A stretch of DNA of 64,000 nt from Symsagittifera roscoffensis (Eukaryota; Xenacoelomorpha; Acoela; Convolutidae), in assembly GCF_963678635.1 (NCBI RefSeq), contig NC_087069.1, positions 20,000,660 to 20,064,659 on the forward strand, given 5' to 3'. The notes beneath the pieces were generated by a model, which saw only the letters and a list, made by a program, of their open reading frames with translations, was not told where the DNA came from and searched no databases. A program made the translations under genes and the position numbers. Below are positions 9,056-20,076 of the stretch, one piece after another; positions within the stretch are counted from its first letter, which is position 1; each line of letters opens with the position of its first letter.

Positions 9056-9457
9056 TTTTTTTTATTAAAGTTTGATTTTATTTTTTTTCTTAGTTTGAAA
9101 ATAGTGTGTATTGCTTGTCTACCAAATATTTTCAATAAAGATTTTCCCGGCGTTTGCCTGTTTTTCCCCGCCATCATGTAAAAAAGGATCTATCCTAGAA
9201 TTGGATATTTTCCAACTCCACCTACGAAAAATTCCAGCTCTGCTCTTCTTTCACCCATGTTTGAAAACACAAAAAAACTATTATAGTGTGTGAAAATGCA
9301 ATGCGACTTTGCATTGTTGACGAAAGCCCCCACCTCACAAAAACATCAGTTGTATGTTATAATTATTGGTTTCACAAGGTTCAGTAAGAAGACTAAATAT
9401 GTTTGTCATGGCTTATTTATGTTGCATCCCAATTTTCTCAATAGTCGGATATTGTAA
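9056..9457. other. Upstream region of protease A
   Basis: This non-coding, A/T-rich stretch lies just upstream of the protease A start codon and should hold its promoter and 5' UTR. I see no confident TATA box or initiator. The short ORFs here have no coding character. Confidence 0.4.
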
Positions 9458-9465
9458 TAAAAGTC

Positions 9466-9675
9466 GGCTCTTTTTCCTTTTCCCCCACCTGCAAAATTTT
9501 AATAATAATTTTTCTGTTCACATTGTCGGATTGTTACAAAATTTGGCAAACGGACTAATTAGACCACGACAAACATATCTGGTCTTCATGACTAACCTTG
9601 TAAAACCACGCGTTACACCATTAAATCGATGGTTAGTGAGGTGGGAGGTGGGGGGGGGGGGTGAGAAAAAGAGCC
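9466..9675. mobile_element. hAT-like miniature element, family A, copy 1
   Basis: The ends are GGCTCTTTTTCC and its inverse GAAAAAGAGCC, followed inward by C-rich and G-rich tracts (CCCCCACCTGCAAA on one side). It is flanked by a perfect 8-bp TSD, TAAAAGTC, at 9458-9465 and 9676-9683. The length is about 210 bp, with no coding potential. An 8-bp TSD is the mark of hAT-type transposases. The element is non-autonomous. Confidence 0.9.
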
Positions 9676-10062
9676 TAAAAGTCTTTTACTTAAAGCAATT
9701 GGCAGTCGGGATCTTTTTGGCTCTTTTTCCTCCTCCTCCCCCCCCCCCCCAGCTCACACAAACATGGTCTAACGAGTAATTTTACAAGGTTAATTATGAA
9801 GATCAAATATGTTTGTCATGGCCTAATCAGTCTGCATGTCAATTTGCATGTCAATTGGGTTGTTTTTCCTTCCCCCCCCCCACCTGCAATTTTTTACATG
9901 TGAATTTGTTGACGACAGTGTCCGATTGTTATGAAAGTTTACATTCAGACTAATAAGGCCACGACAAACATATTTGGTCTTCATAGTTAACCTCGTAAAA
10001 CCACGGGAGGAGGAGGAAAAAGAGCCAAAAAGATCCCGACTGCTTTAAGTAAAAGACTTTTA

Positions 10063-10271
10063 GGCTCTTTTTCTCACCCCCCCCCCCACCTCCCACCTCA
10101 CTAACCATCGATTTTATGGTGTAACGCGTAGTTTTACAAGGTTAGTCATGAAGACCAGATATGTTTGTCATGGCCTAATTAGTCCGTTTGCCAAATTTTG
10201 TAACAATCCGACAATGTGAACAGAAAAATTATTATTAAAATTTTGCAGGTGGGGGAAAAGGAAAAAGAGCC
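10063..10271. mobile_element. Family A miniature element, inverted duplicate of copy 1
   Basis: It has the same ends and interior as the copy at 9466-9675 but in opposite orientation, with the same flanks inverted. It was made by duplication and not by a new transposition. Confidence 0.85.
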
Positions 10272-10357
10272 GACTTTTATTACAATATCCGACTATTGAG
10301 AAAATTGTGATGCAACATAAATAAGCCAACAAGCACTTTTATAATGTAATAAAAGTC

Positions 10358-10560
10358 GGCTCTTTTTCCTTTTCCCCCACCTGCAAAATTTTAATAATAA
10401 TTTTTCTGTTCACATTGTCGGATTGTTACAAAATTTGGCAAACGGACTAATTAGGCCATGACAAACATATCTGGTCTTCATGACTAACCTTGTAAAACTA
10501 CGCGTTACACCATAAAATTGATGGTTAGTGAGGTGGGAGGTGGGGGTGAGAAAAAGAGCC
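10358..10560. mobile_element. Family A miniature element, direct duplicate of copy 1
   Basis: Near-identical to 9466-9675 and flanked by the same 8-mer TAAAAGTC on both sides. It was therefore copied with its flanks. Confidence 0.85.
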
Positions 10561-10741
10561 TAAAAGTCTTTTACTTAAAGCAATTGGCAGTCGGGATCTT
10601 TTTGGCTCTTTTTCCTCCTCCTCCCCCCCCCCCCAGCTCACACAAACATGGTCTAACGAGTAATTTTACAAGGTTAATTATGAAGATCACATATGTTTTT
10701 CATGGCCTAATCAGTCTGCATGTCAATTTGCATGTCAATTG

Positions 10742-11152
10742 GGTTGTTTTTCCTTCCCCCCACCTGCAATTTTTTACATGTGAATTTGTTGACGACAGTG
10801 TCCGATTGTTATGAAAATTTACATTCAAACTAATAAGGCCACGACAACTATATTTGGTCTTCATAGTTAACCTCGTAAAACCACGGCTCTTTTTCCTTTC
10901 CCCCCCCCCACCTCACACGAGCATCAGTTTTATGGTGTAACGAGTGGTTTTAAAAGGTTAATTATGTAGACCAAATATGTTTGCCATGGCCTTATTAGTC
11001 CGTATGCCAATTTTCATAACAATCGAATAATGTGAACAAATTTTTCATTTGTAAAATTTTGCAGGTGGGGGGAAAAGGAAAAAGAGCCAAAACCACTCGT
11101 TACATTAATATATTGAAGCTCGTGTGAGGTGGGGGTGGGAGGAAAAAGAGCC
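10742..11152. mobile_element. Family A element X, inserted in W
   Basis: Flanked by a perfect 8-bp TSD, GTCAATTG (10734-10741 and 11153-11160). The left end is degenerate (GGTTGTTTTTCC) and the right end is GGAAAAAGAGCC. It is itself interrupted by element Y. Confidence 0.88.
10885..11088. mobile_element. Family A element Y, inserted in X
   Basis: Ends GGCTCTTTTTCC and GGAAAAAGAGCC. Perfect 8-bp TSD AAAACCAC at 10877-10884 and 11089-11096. About 204 bp, non-coding. Confidence 0.92.
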
Positions 11153-11215
11153 GTCAATTGGACAAGGTGAACAATAATTGAAAAGATGAAAAAATTTGCA
11201 GGTTGGGGGGAAAAG

Positions 11216-11602
11216 TGAGTTGTGACTGAAGGTCCAATTCATAGAGTAATTTCAGAAAAAGTAAACCGTCTGCTCGTCACGCTATCTTATTTTCGGCCGG
11301 ATAGATTCGTGCAACTTCTTAGTCTAATACCTATCTTAATCCTACTCTTATATTTGCTAGTCTCAATTAGTCTCAATAGATCTAGAGTAAACTGGTTCAT
11401 TGCGAATAGGTCTCTTGGAGAGGCAACTAAGTTTTAAGTTAAATTCAAATCTCTCTGGTGCTGAAATTACCAGTAATTTCAGCACTTACATCTAAGTGGG
11501 TTGTTAATTAGATGGATCATGATTGGTTAGCATTAAATATTTTATAGGGTTAAAATATCTAATTTATAACCAATAAAAGTATACAGTTTGGATCAGGTTC
11601 CA
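11216..11602 (-). repeat. 3' LTR of the 20-kb element
   Basis: On the plus strand it starts TGAGTTGTGAC and ends GATCAGGTTCCA; the element reads on the minus strand, so this is its 3' LTR. It contains a perfect short inverted repeat, GTGCTGAAATTAC with GTAATTTCAGCAC, near 11458-11487, a possible RNA hairpin. It pairs with 30942-31327. Confidence 0.92.
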
Positions 11603-13229
11603 CCCATCCGGGGTTTACAGAGTTTTTGAATCTTTTATCTTCTATCTGTAATGAAGGATGGATGATGATCGTTGGTATTTGGCGAGCATCATTTCTTGTT
11701 CCGTTCTTGGAGAAGAAAGCTGCACGAAGCTGGAATCGTCGACATGAAGTTGTTAGTTGTTGTTCGACATTGATTGTGACCGCCAAAGAAATCAATATGA
11801 TTTCAAGATGGTTTGTTATGATCGTCTGTTCTTGCTTGGTTGCGGAGAACTATGTTTCGGTCTGAATTGGGAATGGCGTGAAGCTCGAGTTTGGAAGGAA
11901 TGCCCTGTAACTCGGATCTGTACGTATACTTGAACATCGAGATGGTCATTGGTCTGTTTCAATGAAGTGCTTTTCTTCGGAGTCAAGTCGTACTTTAAAT
12001 CCTTTGAGTTGTGGTTGTGAGCGGCATATCGATTGTGCTCGGCCATTCTGTAGGTTGTGTGCGATGAGGTCGTCTTAGCTGCTTGATGCTCGTCTTCGTG
12101 ATTGTGTATGATCTATATTACTGCAATATATGTTTTACATAATTAAATGTTTAGTTAGTCTTTCAATTAGTTATGATTTTTTATTAGTTTTTTTTGCAAA
12201 AGCTATTGTTTTAAGTTCAGTTATTTTAAAAGAGTTAATCACACTTGAGTACCTCTTATCAAAATTCACAACGCGTGGATTCTAGCTCGGTGGGTTAGGC
12301 CGGCTATTTATTAAGTATGCTCAGGACATCGTCCTCTTCTTGTGGGTTAAACCAGGAGTGAGGGTATGATTTCATGCTGGTTTTTTATGGGGTCCTGCTT
12401 TGTGTTAACCTTTTGTGTTGTGTTTGCTCCTGGTTTTTTCCTTTTGTTTTAGTTGTTTCTTTTTCTCAAAAATCAAATTGTTTGGTTTGGGTTTGTCTTT
12501 CGACTTTTTGGTGTTTTATGCTTTCTTTTTTAGACTTATTAATAGTCTTCGCAAGAATAAATTATCGGTTCTTTAAGCTGGTTTAATCCAGTTTGGGTAC
12601 TGTGGGTTTTCTTTTCTTAGTCATGCTGTTAGTTTGTGTTTAATGGTGTTTGGTAAGCTGCGTTGATTAGTTGGGATTATTATAAAATTCCTTTCCAACC
12701 GGGTTAAAAGAAAGTTTGAAATTTGTTATCGTTAGTTTGAGTTGTTATCAGTGAGAGTTGAAACTTGAAATCATTATTTTAAACACTTCTTCGTGGGCGA
12801 GCTGTGCGAGTGTGGATAGAATTTGTGTGCGATTGATTCTTGAAAAGGTTAGTACTGCTAACCTTTGTATAAACTTACTGCTGAAGATTTTAAGTTTACT
12901 GCATTGTGGGGATTGAAATTATTAAATTTTTTTTCAGGGTATTCAGATTTACTACATCGGGGGAAAGAATTTATAGATCAATTTACTGCTGTGGAGAAGA
13001 AATTTACTGGGTCGTTTATTGCTGTTAGTTAATAAAAGTTTAGAAATTTGAAAAAAAATTGCTATTTGAAAAGTTTATAATGTATAAAAGAGTTTGTAGT
13101 TTTCATTTCTGTTTTTTGTTTTCTTGTTTGTGGATGATGGTGATCTAAAGACTAATGAGAGAACATTTATTAAGAAATGGTTAGTTTATTATAAAATTAT
13201 TAGTTATAAATTAATTAATTCATATTTAA
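11603..13229 (-). other. 3' untranslated region of the 20-kb element
   Basis: About 1.6 kb between the last ORF and the 3' LTR. The short open frames here have biased composition and no recognisable domain. A weak tRNA-like stretch near 12280-12350 is discussed among the rejected items. Confidence 0.5.
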
Positions 13230-13556
13230 CTATGCATCGGGGAAGAAACCATTAGGGAAGATGTCGTGAATTGAATTTGATGTGGTTAGTAATTTTGCTA
13301 ATATGCAGATGATATTTTTAGTTTCGAGCAGTGGCCAAAGCAATTGAAATGCTTTTTTAGTGTTCAGTTCTTCAGTGCCAATGGAAAACTCGTGATTGGT
13401 GTGTTGAATGAGGTTAAAAAGCTTGTGATTATTATTAGTATTGTGAATGAATTCTAATATCAGGATTTCTATAGGTTGGATATTTTCATGCGAGAAAATG
13501 AGGGGTCGGGATTCTTCTACATTAAAGGTCTTGGTGAGTGGACAAAATATATACAT
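13230..13556 (-). CDS. Unrecognised ORF Y of the 20-kb element, 108 aa
   Basis: Starts MYIFCPLTKTFNVEESRP and runs past the duplication border into sequence present only once. The part up to KKAFQLLWPLL is repeated in unit 2, where it leads into a chimeric ORF. It has no Cys pattern, membrane segment or known motif, and lies after the envelope-like gene, close to the 3' end. It may be the C-terminal part of the same gene as ORF X, shifted in frame. Confidence 0.4.
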   Translation of the reverse strand: MYIFCPLTKTFNVEESRPLIFSHENIQPIEILILEFIHNTNNNHKLFNLIQHTNHEFSIGTEELNTKKAFQLLWPLLETKNIICILAKLLTTSNSIHDIFPNGFFPDA

Positions 13557-13643
13557 TTGGGTGATTGGGTCGTAACTTCTGAGGATGCCTTGGAAGTTAG
13601 TGCCTTTAATACTGTATATGAAATTTAAGAAAACTGATGAAGT

Positions 13644-14120
13644 CTACTTTGAATTAAAAAACTGAAAACGATGGTGAGGTTGTCGGGATGATGTGTGTAA
13701 TTTAAAGTGATTTTGAATGAATCTATAAAAAGCGTAAGTGTGTGTTTGCTTAGTTCGTAACATGATGTCGTGTGAACAGTGCACATCTCGTTCGTTTGGA
13801 GTGAGGAAGTGAAAGGCTAGTGAAAAAGTTTGAAACTTATCGTGAAATGATTCATAATCTTGGATGTCGATTGGTGCTTCGGAAATAATATGGTCGTGTT
13901 TCTTATCTAGTGAGCTTAGTGTAAAGATGTAGGGTGTTTCGATAAAAAATTTTTTTGTTAATTGAGGGTTAGCGAACTTATCATCGTCTAAAAATTGGTC
14001 TTGGTTAGGTCTAATGATGATGTGATCATAATATTCAGTAGAAAAATTATTAGCTCGGGGTGCAGTGAAAGTTATTAATAGCTTTTTATATCCTATGTGA
14101 GTAAATTGTCTAGGTGTCAA
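13644..14120 (-). CDS. Unrecognised ORF X of the 20-kb element, 158 aa
   Basis: Starts MTPRQFTHIGYKKLLITF. It is rich in Asp, His, Phe and Gln, with a repeated HDHII/YDHIII pattern. The mixed composition looks like real protein and not low complexity. It lies downstream of the envelope-like gene, where LTR elements may carry extra genes. The unit 2 counterpart (18931 downward) is broken after about 67 codons by a one-base change near 18760. I do not recognise the family. Confidence 0.45.
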   Translation of the reverse strand: MTPRQFTHIGYKKLLITFTAPRANNFSTEYYDHIIIRPNQDQFLDDDKFANPQLTKKFFIETPYIFTLSSLDKKHDHIISEAPIDIQDYESFHDKFQTFSLAFHFLTPNERDVHCSHDIMLRTKQTHTYAFYRFIQNHFKLHTSSRQPHHRFQFFNSK

Positions 14121-14672
14121 TGCTGTGGTGAGTCTTAAAAGGTCTAGTTTACTTCTTTCTTTTTCGTGAGGTGTATTATTTAATGGTATACAAAGTGGAT
14201 TTGAAAAATAATAAGATGATGACCAGTGAAGTGTAGGGATTAGTACATGCTCATCAACATAGTGAGGTTATTCAGTGTGAGCGTTGGAATGGCTAATGGT
14301 ATATTGGGGGAATAGGGGTCGGGAACTTTGGAGAAAGGCTGGAGTAATAATGTGGATAGGGTGGTTTACATAATCGCAGGCTGTTCCGCGTTTGGAGGGA
14401 AATGGGTGGTTAGGGAATTTTCTTTTGAACGTTCTATATGCTCGGTTAGTTGTGGATGATGAATGGGTTGATGTTGAGGATTGATCTAAAGAAGGGGTAT
14501 AATCTGAAGAGGGTGTAGGAGTTGGGGGGTTTGATGATGTTATATTTGATGATAATTGGTGAATAGTTAGAGTGTGAGGATGTTGTATTCGTTGTTGAAG
14601 TGTTATCAGGTTATCTAGTTCTTGTGAAATTTGTGTGGTTTCTGGGTAATCGTTGTTGGAATGGGGAGTATG

Positions 14673-15002
14673 TCAGGGTTGCTTGGGAAATATGAGAAAT
14701 GGATGAGGGGGAATCATTTGTGGCTTGGGAGTGAATAGCGCGAAAGGGGGTTGGGAAAATAGTGATGGGCTGGGTTCGGAGTTTGCAAATTCGTCTGGGT
14801 TTTCGATGTCTGAATTATTAAACTGGGAAATTGTATTAAAAACGGTAATACCTGAATTAGTGTCAGAATCCATGCCGGATGATGTGTTAACATGGGGTGA
14901 TTCAGGTGGCGGGAAAGCAAAAAGTGGGATGATGGGAAGTGGATTTTGGAGGTTGGCTGGGTGGGAAATGGAACGGTGAAGGGATTCAACTTGTCGGCTC
15001 AT
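14673..15002 (-). CDS. Ser/Pro/Phe-rich ORF, 109 aa, unit 1
   Basis: Starts MSRQVESLHRSISH. It is rich in Pro, Ser, Phe and Asn, with an acidic middle (MDSDTNSGITVFN) and no folded domain. It may be part of a longer disordered protein. The unit 2 copy has a TAA at codon 6, where unit 1 has GAA, so one copy changed after the duplication. Confidence 0.4.
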   Translation of the reverse strand: MSRQVESLHRSISHPANLQNPLPIIPLFAFPPPESPHVNTSSGMDSDTNSGITVFNTISQFNNSDIENPDEFANSEPSPSLFSQPPFALFTPKPQMIPPHPFLIFPKQP

Positions 15003-15265
15003 CGTGGGCTAAAAAATGATTTCTCTGAGATTGAAAATTTGTGATATGTGGTTGTTCAATTATTTGTTCATATGTATCGTCAGTTTGAGGTTGTTGAGTG
15101 ACAAGATGTTGAATTGGACTTTGTATATGATTTGGTCTTCAATTTTCGATGTTTACTAGTGCTAAGTTTCTGAAGTTCCGTGGTACTAGTGATAGTGGAT
15201 GGTTACGATTTAAACTTGGTAGTTGTGGTGCTGTAGGTAATGTGTTTGTGTTATTGTGTGATTCG

Positions 15266-17440
15266 TCATATATGTGTTTGGCGTAGTTGATAATTTTGTA
15301 TTGTATCCTTTATTTGTACATCTAAAAGTATTTTATTTATTGATGTAGAGAATATTCCAAAAAATCCTGCAAAAAGTATGGGTGCTACGCTTGCTTGTCT
15401 ATTAACTTGTGTGTGGATTGCGCATGTGTTATAAATGCTTTTTAACAAAGAAAAAATAAATCCAAAAAACTAAAAATTGCGTATAATATAGTCAATCTTT
15501 CTAAGATGTAAAATGGCCATCCTAGAAAGGCTAAAAGTTCGTTTTTGAGATTTACAAAACTAAAAATATTGTTTGGTAATATATCTTGGGGTCGATATTT
15601 TTCGCCGTTTAGATAAATATAGTCTTTTATGTCTTTAAAATATCCGCTGTAATCTTGTGTGTAAATGTCTGAAAATACTGCTGTTTCTGCAAGTTTTCGT
15701 AAATTTTGATCTAATGATTGTCGTTGTATAGTGTCCATTTTTGTAAGTAATTCATGAAGTTGTTGTGTACGTATCTGGTGTTGCGTGTTGGATTTAGAAT
15801 AGATTTCTATCGATTGTAAATCGATATTTGGGTTTCGGGCTATAGCCCTAATGCTTTCGGGTAAAAATTTTTTTTGTGGTTGCATTAATGTTGGATATGG
15901 AGTAAGCAGGTAGTATTTATCTTCATTGGGATTTAATTGTACAACATTGTGGCTATTTTCTGATCCACATGGTACTGCTGTATACCCAAAACCATAAGAT
16001 GGTTCATTCATAACCAAGGAAATTTGATCTATTTCCGGATAATAATTATCCTGCAAATGGTATTTTTAGAACTGCTAATGCAAGTGACTGTAGAATTTGT
16101 GTTCTTTCAAGTTCACATAATTGGTGTAGTGTTTCTAGTTCTGAAAGGGAAATTTCTTGAAAAATTCTGCTAATTGTGTAGTCTAGTTTCATATCTAAAT
16201 GTATATCATAAAAAATTGCGCCAAAATATGTGCTGTTCATAAGTGATAGTTCTTGTAATCGTGTGCTTTCTGTGTCTTGTGGTTTTAATTTTCCACCGGT
16301 TCGTCCTGTGCTTTTCTGAAATTTTACTGAAACGTAGGGATTTTCGTCGGTAAGTGAGTGTGACGTGGCCATCGGGTTTACGATTAAATGTCCTGTATTA
16401 ATGTCGAAACCTTTTTCGTATTCGACAAGAATTTCTGAATGCTGTGTTTTATAAATTGGCTTGTTGTATTTACATGCGAGTTCCGTTTCCGGGTATATTT
16501 GAAACCGTGTTAACTTATTTTCTATACTGTGGATCTTTCTAAATTTTTGGTTTATAGATCTAATTTGATTGGGATTTACTCTTTCAGATAAAATTGATTC
16601 AATAAAAAAATTTTTGGTGAAATTTAATCATTCTAGCGTGTATTGTCGCTACTTGAAAAACTGTGCAGATTTCTTCGGGAAACCATACAATAGTTGCTTG
16701 TGTTCGTGTTGTAGGATCGCAATATCCTTGGTAATTTTTGCAAGGAAGTCTAATACCTTGGTAAAGAATTATGTCGTCTTTTAAGTCGCGTGTAAGTTTT
16801 ACTTTTTCGAGTTGTTTTTTCCAATCAAAAAACCTTATTTCTTGATATCCTTTATTTTTTGTGTCTGCTTTGCATTTTGAGGGGTTATTTATTCCTATGT
16901 GTGGTATCCAATTTTTATCATGAGGATTGTATGTTAATCTTCCGTGTGCTCCATGGAAGGGGAATTTTGTATCTCGTCTGATGTGGCCTTGGTGTTTTTC
17001 AAGTTCTGCTTGATGTGCTACATCTTGAAAAACTTGAAAATTTACAAGTTTTCTGTTTGTTCCTTCGTTTGGTGTTAAGTTGAGTCGTTTTAATTCTTTT
17101 TTACAGTCTTGAGGGCTGAGATGTAGTAATCTTTCAGTTTTACTTTGTTAGAAAGATTCGTGGTCCAATCTATTTTTATTTCCGTTTGAAACTTGTGAAC
17201 AATGTACTTTCTTTTCGGAAAATGTTGCTGTAAATTTTTATCCTGTTAGTGTTGTCGCTCGGGCTTTTGAATATACTGTAGTAATTAGTTTTGTTGTTTC
17301 TATAGCTTGTTGTTCGGATTCCCATTGTGTGACTTGATTAAAAGCATATTTGTGTAGTGTTTTTTGTTCGTTTTCTTCATAATCGTAATGTGTCACTTAT
17401 AAATTTTGGGGTCCTGTGCGAGGATAGGGGTTGTGATTTG
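15266..17440 (-). pseudogene. Envelope-like glycoprotein gene, unit 1 (decayed)
   Basis: Recognisable fragments run from about 17440 to 15266 in more than one frame. They include the 108-residue frame at 16046-16372 (ELSLMNSTYFGAIFY, CELERTQILQSLA) and the 204-residue frame at 15442-16056. Hydrophobic segments near the C-terminus fit a membrane anchor (PFYILERLTILYAIFSFL; APILFAGFFGIFST). The spread of Cys and the CELERTQI and GSENSHNVVQLNP patterns resemble glycoproteins of chuviruses (Jingchuvirales), which LTR elements are known to capture. This is an inference from memory of the family. Unit 1 carries a TAA near 16048 that unit 2 lacks. It cannot make a full protein. Confidence 0.5.
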
Positions 17441-17949
17441 GTTCAGAAAAAATGAGAAAAAAGAGGTCGTGAAATGTGAATATCTTTAGAATATACTTGT
17501 GTCTGAGTATGGGTTGTAAAAGGTTATGTATCCGATTGTCTTTTTTGTATATCTGTCGTATTTATATATTATTTCTGTCGTTATAAACGGGGGAGGTAAA
17601 GATTGAGCTGTGATATTTGGAGGGTCTAATGGAAATGGATGTTGAAAAATGTTGTTTGGTCTTACTGTAAGTTCGAATTTTAGTGTGAGACTGTTTTGTT
17701 GTAGTATTTGGATGTTATGTTCTTGTATATCTTTGTGAATATCGTGTCGATATTGTAATCTCTTTAATGCCCAGTTGTGTATTCTATTACTTTCCTAATT
17801 ATGACCAAATAATGGTGGGGGTGCTGCGAATGTATTACAATCTAATCGTAGTGGGACATTATTAGATGATTGTTCTTGATATCGAGCGTCAAGTTTTTAG
17901 GAAAACTCAAAGGAAAAAGTGCTGGTGATATTTGACTTAAAGAAGGTGT

Positions 17950-18369
17950 TCAGGGAAGTGAAAGTGTTTCTGGTGATTTTGATAGTGTTGTATCGAATGA
18001 AACGTCAACTGGCTTGTTTACTAGGTTTGGTTCATAGTGAGGGTATTTGTTTGTTACCCAATATGGAGGGCGGTCTGTGGTTGTTGGGTGATTAAAAGGA
18101 ATTTCTCTAATTTGTTCTGATGTAGGGGTTGAACCTAAGAGCAGTGGCCAAAGCAATTGAAATGCTTTTTTAGTGTTCAGTTCTTCGGTGCCAACGGAAA
18201 ACTCGTGATTGGTGTGTTGAATGAGGTTAAAAAGCTTGTGATTATGATTAGTATTGTGAATGAATTCTAATATCAGGATTTCTATAGGTTGGATATTTTC
18301 ATGCGAGAAAAAGAGGGGTCGGGATTCTTCTACATTAAAGGTCTTGGTGAGTGGACAAAATATATACAT
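17950..18369 (-). other. Chimeric ORF across the duplication junction, 139 aa
   Basis: The N-terminal 75 or so residues are ORF Y of unit 2 (MYIFCPLTKTF...FQLLWPLL). At 18139/18140 the frame passes, still open, into the start of unit 1 (LGSTPTSEQIREI...SLP), which is the C-terminal part of the Pro-rich ORF. The joint was created by the duplication, so this is not an ancestral protein. Confidence 0.8.
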
Positions 18370-18479
18370 TTGGGTGATTGGGTCGTAACTTCTGAGGATG
18401 CCTTGGAAGTTAGTGCCTTTAATACAGTATATGAAATTTAAGAAAACTGATGAAGTCTACTTTGAATTAAAAAACTGAA

Positions 18480-18931
18480 AACGATGGTGAGGTTGTCGGG
18501 ATGATGTGTGTAATTTAAAGTGATTTTGAATGAACCTATAAAAAGTTCAAGTGTGTGTTTGCTTAGTTCGTACATGATGTCGTGTGAACAGTGCACATCT
18601 CGTTCGTTTGGAGTGAGGAAGTGAAAGGCTAGTGAAAAAGTTTGAAACTTATCGTGAAATGATTCATAATCTTGGATGTCGATTGGTGCTTCGGAAATAA
18701 TATGGTCGTGTTTCTTATCTAGTGAGCTTAGTGTAAAGATGTAGGGTGTTTCGATAAAAATTTTTTTGTTAATTGAGGGTTAACGAACTTATCATCGTCT
18801 AAAAATTGGTCTTGGTTAGGTCTAATGATGATGTGATCATAATATTCAGTAGAAAAATTATTAGCTCGGGGTGCAGTGAAAGTTTTTAATAGCTTTTTAT
18901 ATCCTATGTGAGTAAATTGTCTAGGTGTCAA
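18480..18931 (-). pseudogene. ORF X, unit 2 copy (frameshifted)
   Basis: It begins MTPRQFTHIGYKKLLKTF like ORF X of unit 1. The frame ends after 67 codons, because the T-run near 18760 is one base shorter than in unit 1. Further down, similarity continues in another frame. Confidence 0.6.
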
Positions 18932-19483
18932 TGCTGTGGTGAGTCTTAAAAGGTCTAGCTTACTTCTTTCTTTTTCGTGAGGTGTATTATTTAATGGTAT
19001 ACAAAGTGGATTTGAAAAATAATAAGATGATGACCAGTGAAGTGTAGGGATTAGTACATGCTCATCAACATAGTGAGGTTATTCAGTGTGAGCGTTGGAA
19101 TGGCTAATGGTATATTGGGGGAATAGGGGTCGGGAACTTTGGAGAAAGGCTGGAGTAATAATGTGGATAGGGTGGTTTACATAATCGCAGGCTGTTCCGC
19201 GTTTGGAGGGAAATGGGTGGTTAGGGAATTTTCTTTTGAACGTTCTATATGCTCGGTTAGTTGTGGATGATGAATGGGTTGATGTTGAGGATTGATCTAA
19301 AGAAGGGGTATAATCTGAAGAGGGTGTAGGAGTTGGGGGGTTTGATGATGTTATATTTGATGATAATTGGTGAATAGTTAGAGTGTGAGGATGTTGTATT
19401 TGTTGTTGAAGTGTTATCAGGTTATCTAGTTCTTGTGAAATTTGTGTGGTTTCTGGGTAATCGTTGTTGGAATGGGGAGTATG

Positions 19484-19813
19484 TCAGGATTGCTTGGGAA
19501 ATATGAGAAATGGATGAGGGGGAATCATTTGTGGCTTGGGAGTGAATAGCGCGAAAGGGGGTTGGGAAAATAGTGATGGGCTGGGTTCGGAGTTTGCAAA
19601 TTCGTCTGGGTTTTCGATGTCTGAATTATTAAACTGGGAAATTGTATTAAAAACGGTAATATCTGAATTAGTGTCAGAATCCATGCCGGATGATGTGTTA
19701 ACATGGGGTGATTCAGGTGGCGGGAAAGCAAAAAGTGGGATGATGGGAAGTGGATTTTGGAGGTTGGCTGGGTGGGAAATGGAACGGTGAAGGGATTAAA
19801 CTTGTCGGCTCAT
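19484..19813 (-). pseudogene. Ser/Pro/Phe-rich ORF, unit 2 copy
   Basis: Counterpart of 14673-15002. A TAA replaces GAA at codon 6. The open part restarts at MDSDTNSDITVFN (19684). The rest is nearly identical to unit 1. Confidence 0.6.
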
Positions 19814-20076
19814 CGTCGGCTAAAAAATGATTGCTCTGAGATTGAAAATTTGTGATATGTGGTTGTTCAATTATTTGTTCATATGTATCGTCAGTTTGAG
19901 GTTGTTGAGTGACAAGATGTTGAATTGGACTTTGTATATGATTTGGTCTTGAATTTTCGAGGTTTACTAGTGCTAAGTTTCTGAAGTTCCGTGGTACTAG
20001 TGATAGTGGATGGTTACGATTTAAACTTGGTAGTTGTGGTGCTGTAGGTAATGTGTTTGTGTTATTGTGTGATTCG

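Larger units (their letters stand above)
9408..10327. repeat. Inverted duplication of family A elements and flank
   Basis: The segment 9408-9735 recurs in reverse complement at about 10005-10327, including the flanking unique-looking sequence (TTGTAATAAAAGTC and its complement). The spacer is about 270 bp. The block 9450-10004 also recurs in direct orientation at about 10345-10884. The right end of the spacer (10004/10005) fuses the interior of one element to the inverted start of another. This looks like a fold-back template-switch product rather than separate insertions. Confidence 0.85.

Noticed and set aside
9366..9779. 137-codon plus-strand ORF with poly-Pro and poly-Gly
   Set aside because: The homopolymer runs are the C- and G-rich ends of family A elements. 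A similar frame appears at 10518-10814 for the same reason.
12278..12360. Possible tRNA-like sequence (TAGCTCGGTGGGTTAGG, then GGGTTAAACC)
   Set aside because: Box B is poor, the arms do not fold and no second copy was noticed. Too weak to call.
14725..14979. 84-codon plus-strand ORF, also at 19536-19790
   Set aside because: Antisense to the Ser/Pro-rich ORF of the duplicated block; present twice only because the block is duplicated.
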